A stretch of 64,000 nucleotides of DNA, from the NCBI RefSeq assembly GCF_003206135.1, contig NZ_PZJT01000006.1, positions 255,250-319,249 of the forward strand, given 5' to 3'. The stretch is from Salinicola salarius. Its GTDB lineage: Bacteria > Pseudomonadota > Gammaproteobacteria > Pseudomonadales > Halomonadaceae. Each line of letters begins with the position of its first letter. Within the stretch, counting starts at the first letter, position 1. The position numbers and the translations under genes were made by a program. Below are positions 63,964-64,000 of the stretch, piece after piece. Under the pieces are notes generated by a model. That model did no database searches. It was given only the letters and a program-made list of their open reading frames with translations, and was not told the origin of the DNA.

Positions 63964-64000
63964 CACAGCATTCCTGGTGTTGTTATGCCCACTCGTGATC

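Overview
The window is high-GC gammaproteobacterial DNA. The gene content (short-loop cydAB with cydDC, pqiABC, flhBAE-fliA, cheYZ, a tripartite tricarboxylate transporter binding protein, xanthine/guanine catabolism, glutarate catabolism) fits a motile halophile of the Halomonadaceae (Halomonas/Salinicola/Chromohalobacter type). That placement is an inference from gene content; no rRNA or other taxonomic marker is present.

Layout. 1-3712: end of a purine catabolism operon (xdhB end, xdhC, guaD). 3842-8387: an HMG-CoA lyase-like gene and a class III CoA-transferase, divergent from a LysR regulator, then an orphan TctC-type binding protein. 8510-9949: MscS-type channel. 10018-14490: leftward polysaccharide genes (waaL/wzy-like ligase, ugd, manC), with a 142-bp MITE-like element and terminators between them. 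15061-15306: a small protein resembling only the N-terminal part of MvaT.

15921-30910 is the most interesting part: a flagellin glycosylation island between two flagellin genes, each with a consensus sigma-28 promoter. Next to the first flagellin lie a 1197-residue TPR + GT41 (OGT-like) + second glycosyltransferase fusion and a family 2 glycosyltransferase. In the opposite orientation lies an AT-rich set for making a decorated dTDP-amino-sugar: rfbB, a rfbA broken by an internal deletion, a DegT-type aminotransferase, an ATP-grasp enzyme and a methyltransferase. An IS3-like orfA relic lies inside the island. The second flagellin (658 aa) has a very large variable domain with an internal repeated motif. 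It is followed by flaG and two small helical proteins, without fliD or fliS.

31040-37593: SulP transporter, AGE-family sugar epimerase/isomerase, a GntR/FCD regulator, and a glutarate pair (CoA-transferase, glutaryl-CoA dehydrogenase). 37828-43700: complete cydABDC operon for a bd-type oxidase and its assembly exporter. 44274-49698: Bcr/CflA efflux pump, then cstA + a 98-residue Cys-Cys-ending protein + a single-domain ArsA-like ATPase, then a Ca2+/Na+ antiporter. 50034-53729: pqiABC. 53904-63963: leftward motility/chemotaxis genes (PAS-MCP, cheR, cheB, cheY, cheZ, flhB, flhA, flhE, fliA). cheY carries a third sigma-28 promoter, and fliA encodes the sigma factor that would read all three.

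A further unusual trait is the recurrence of short degenerate tandem repeats (7-18 bp units) at gene ends and gene starts throughout the window.
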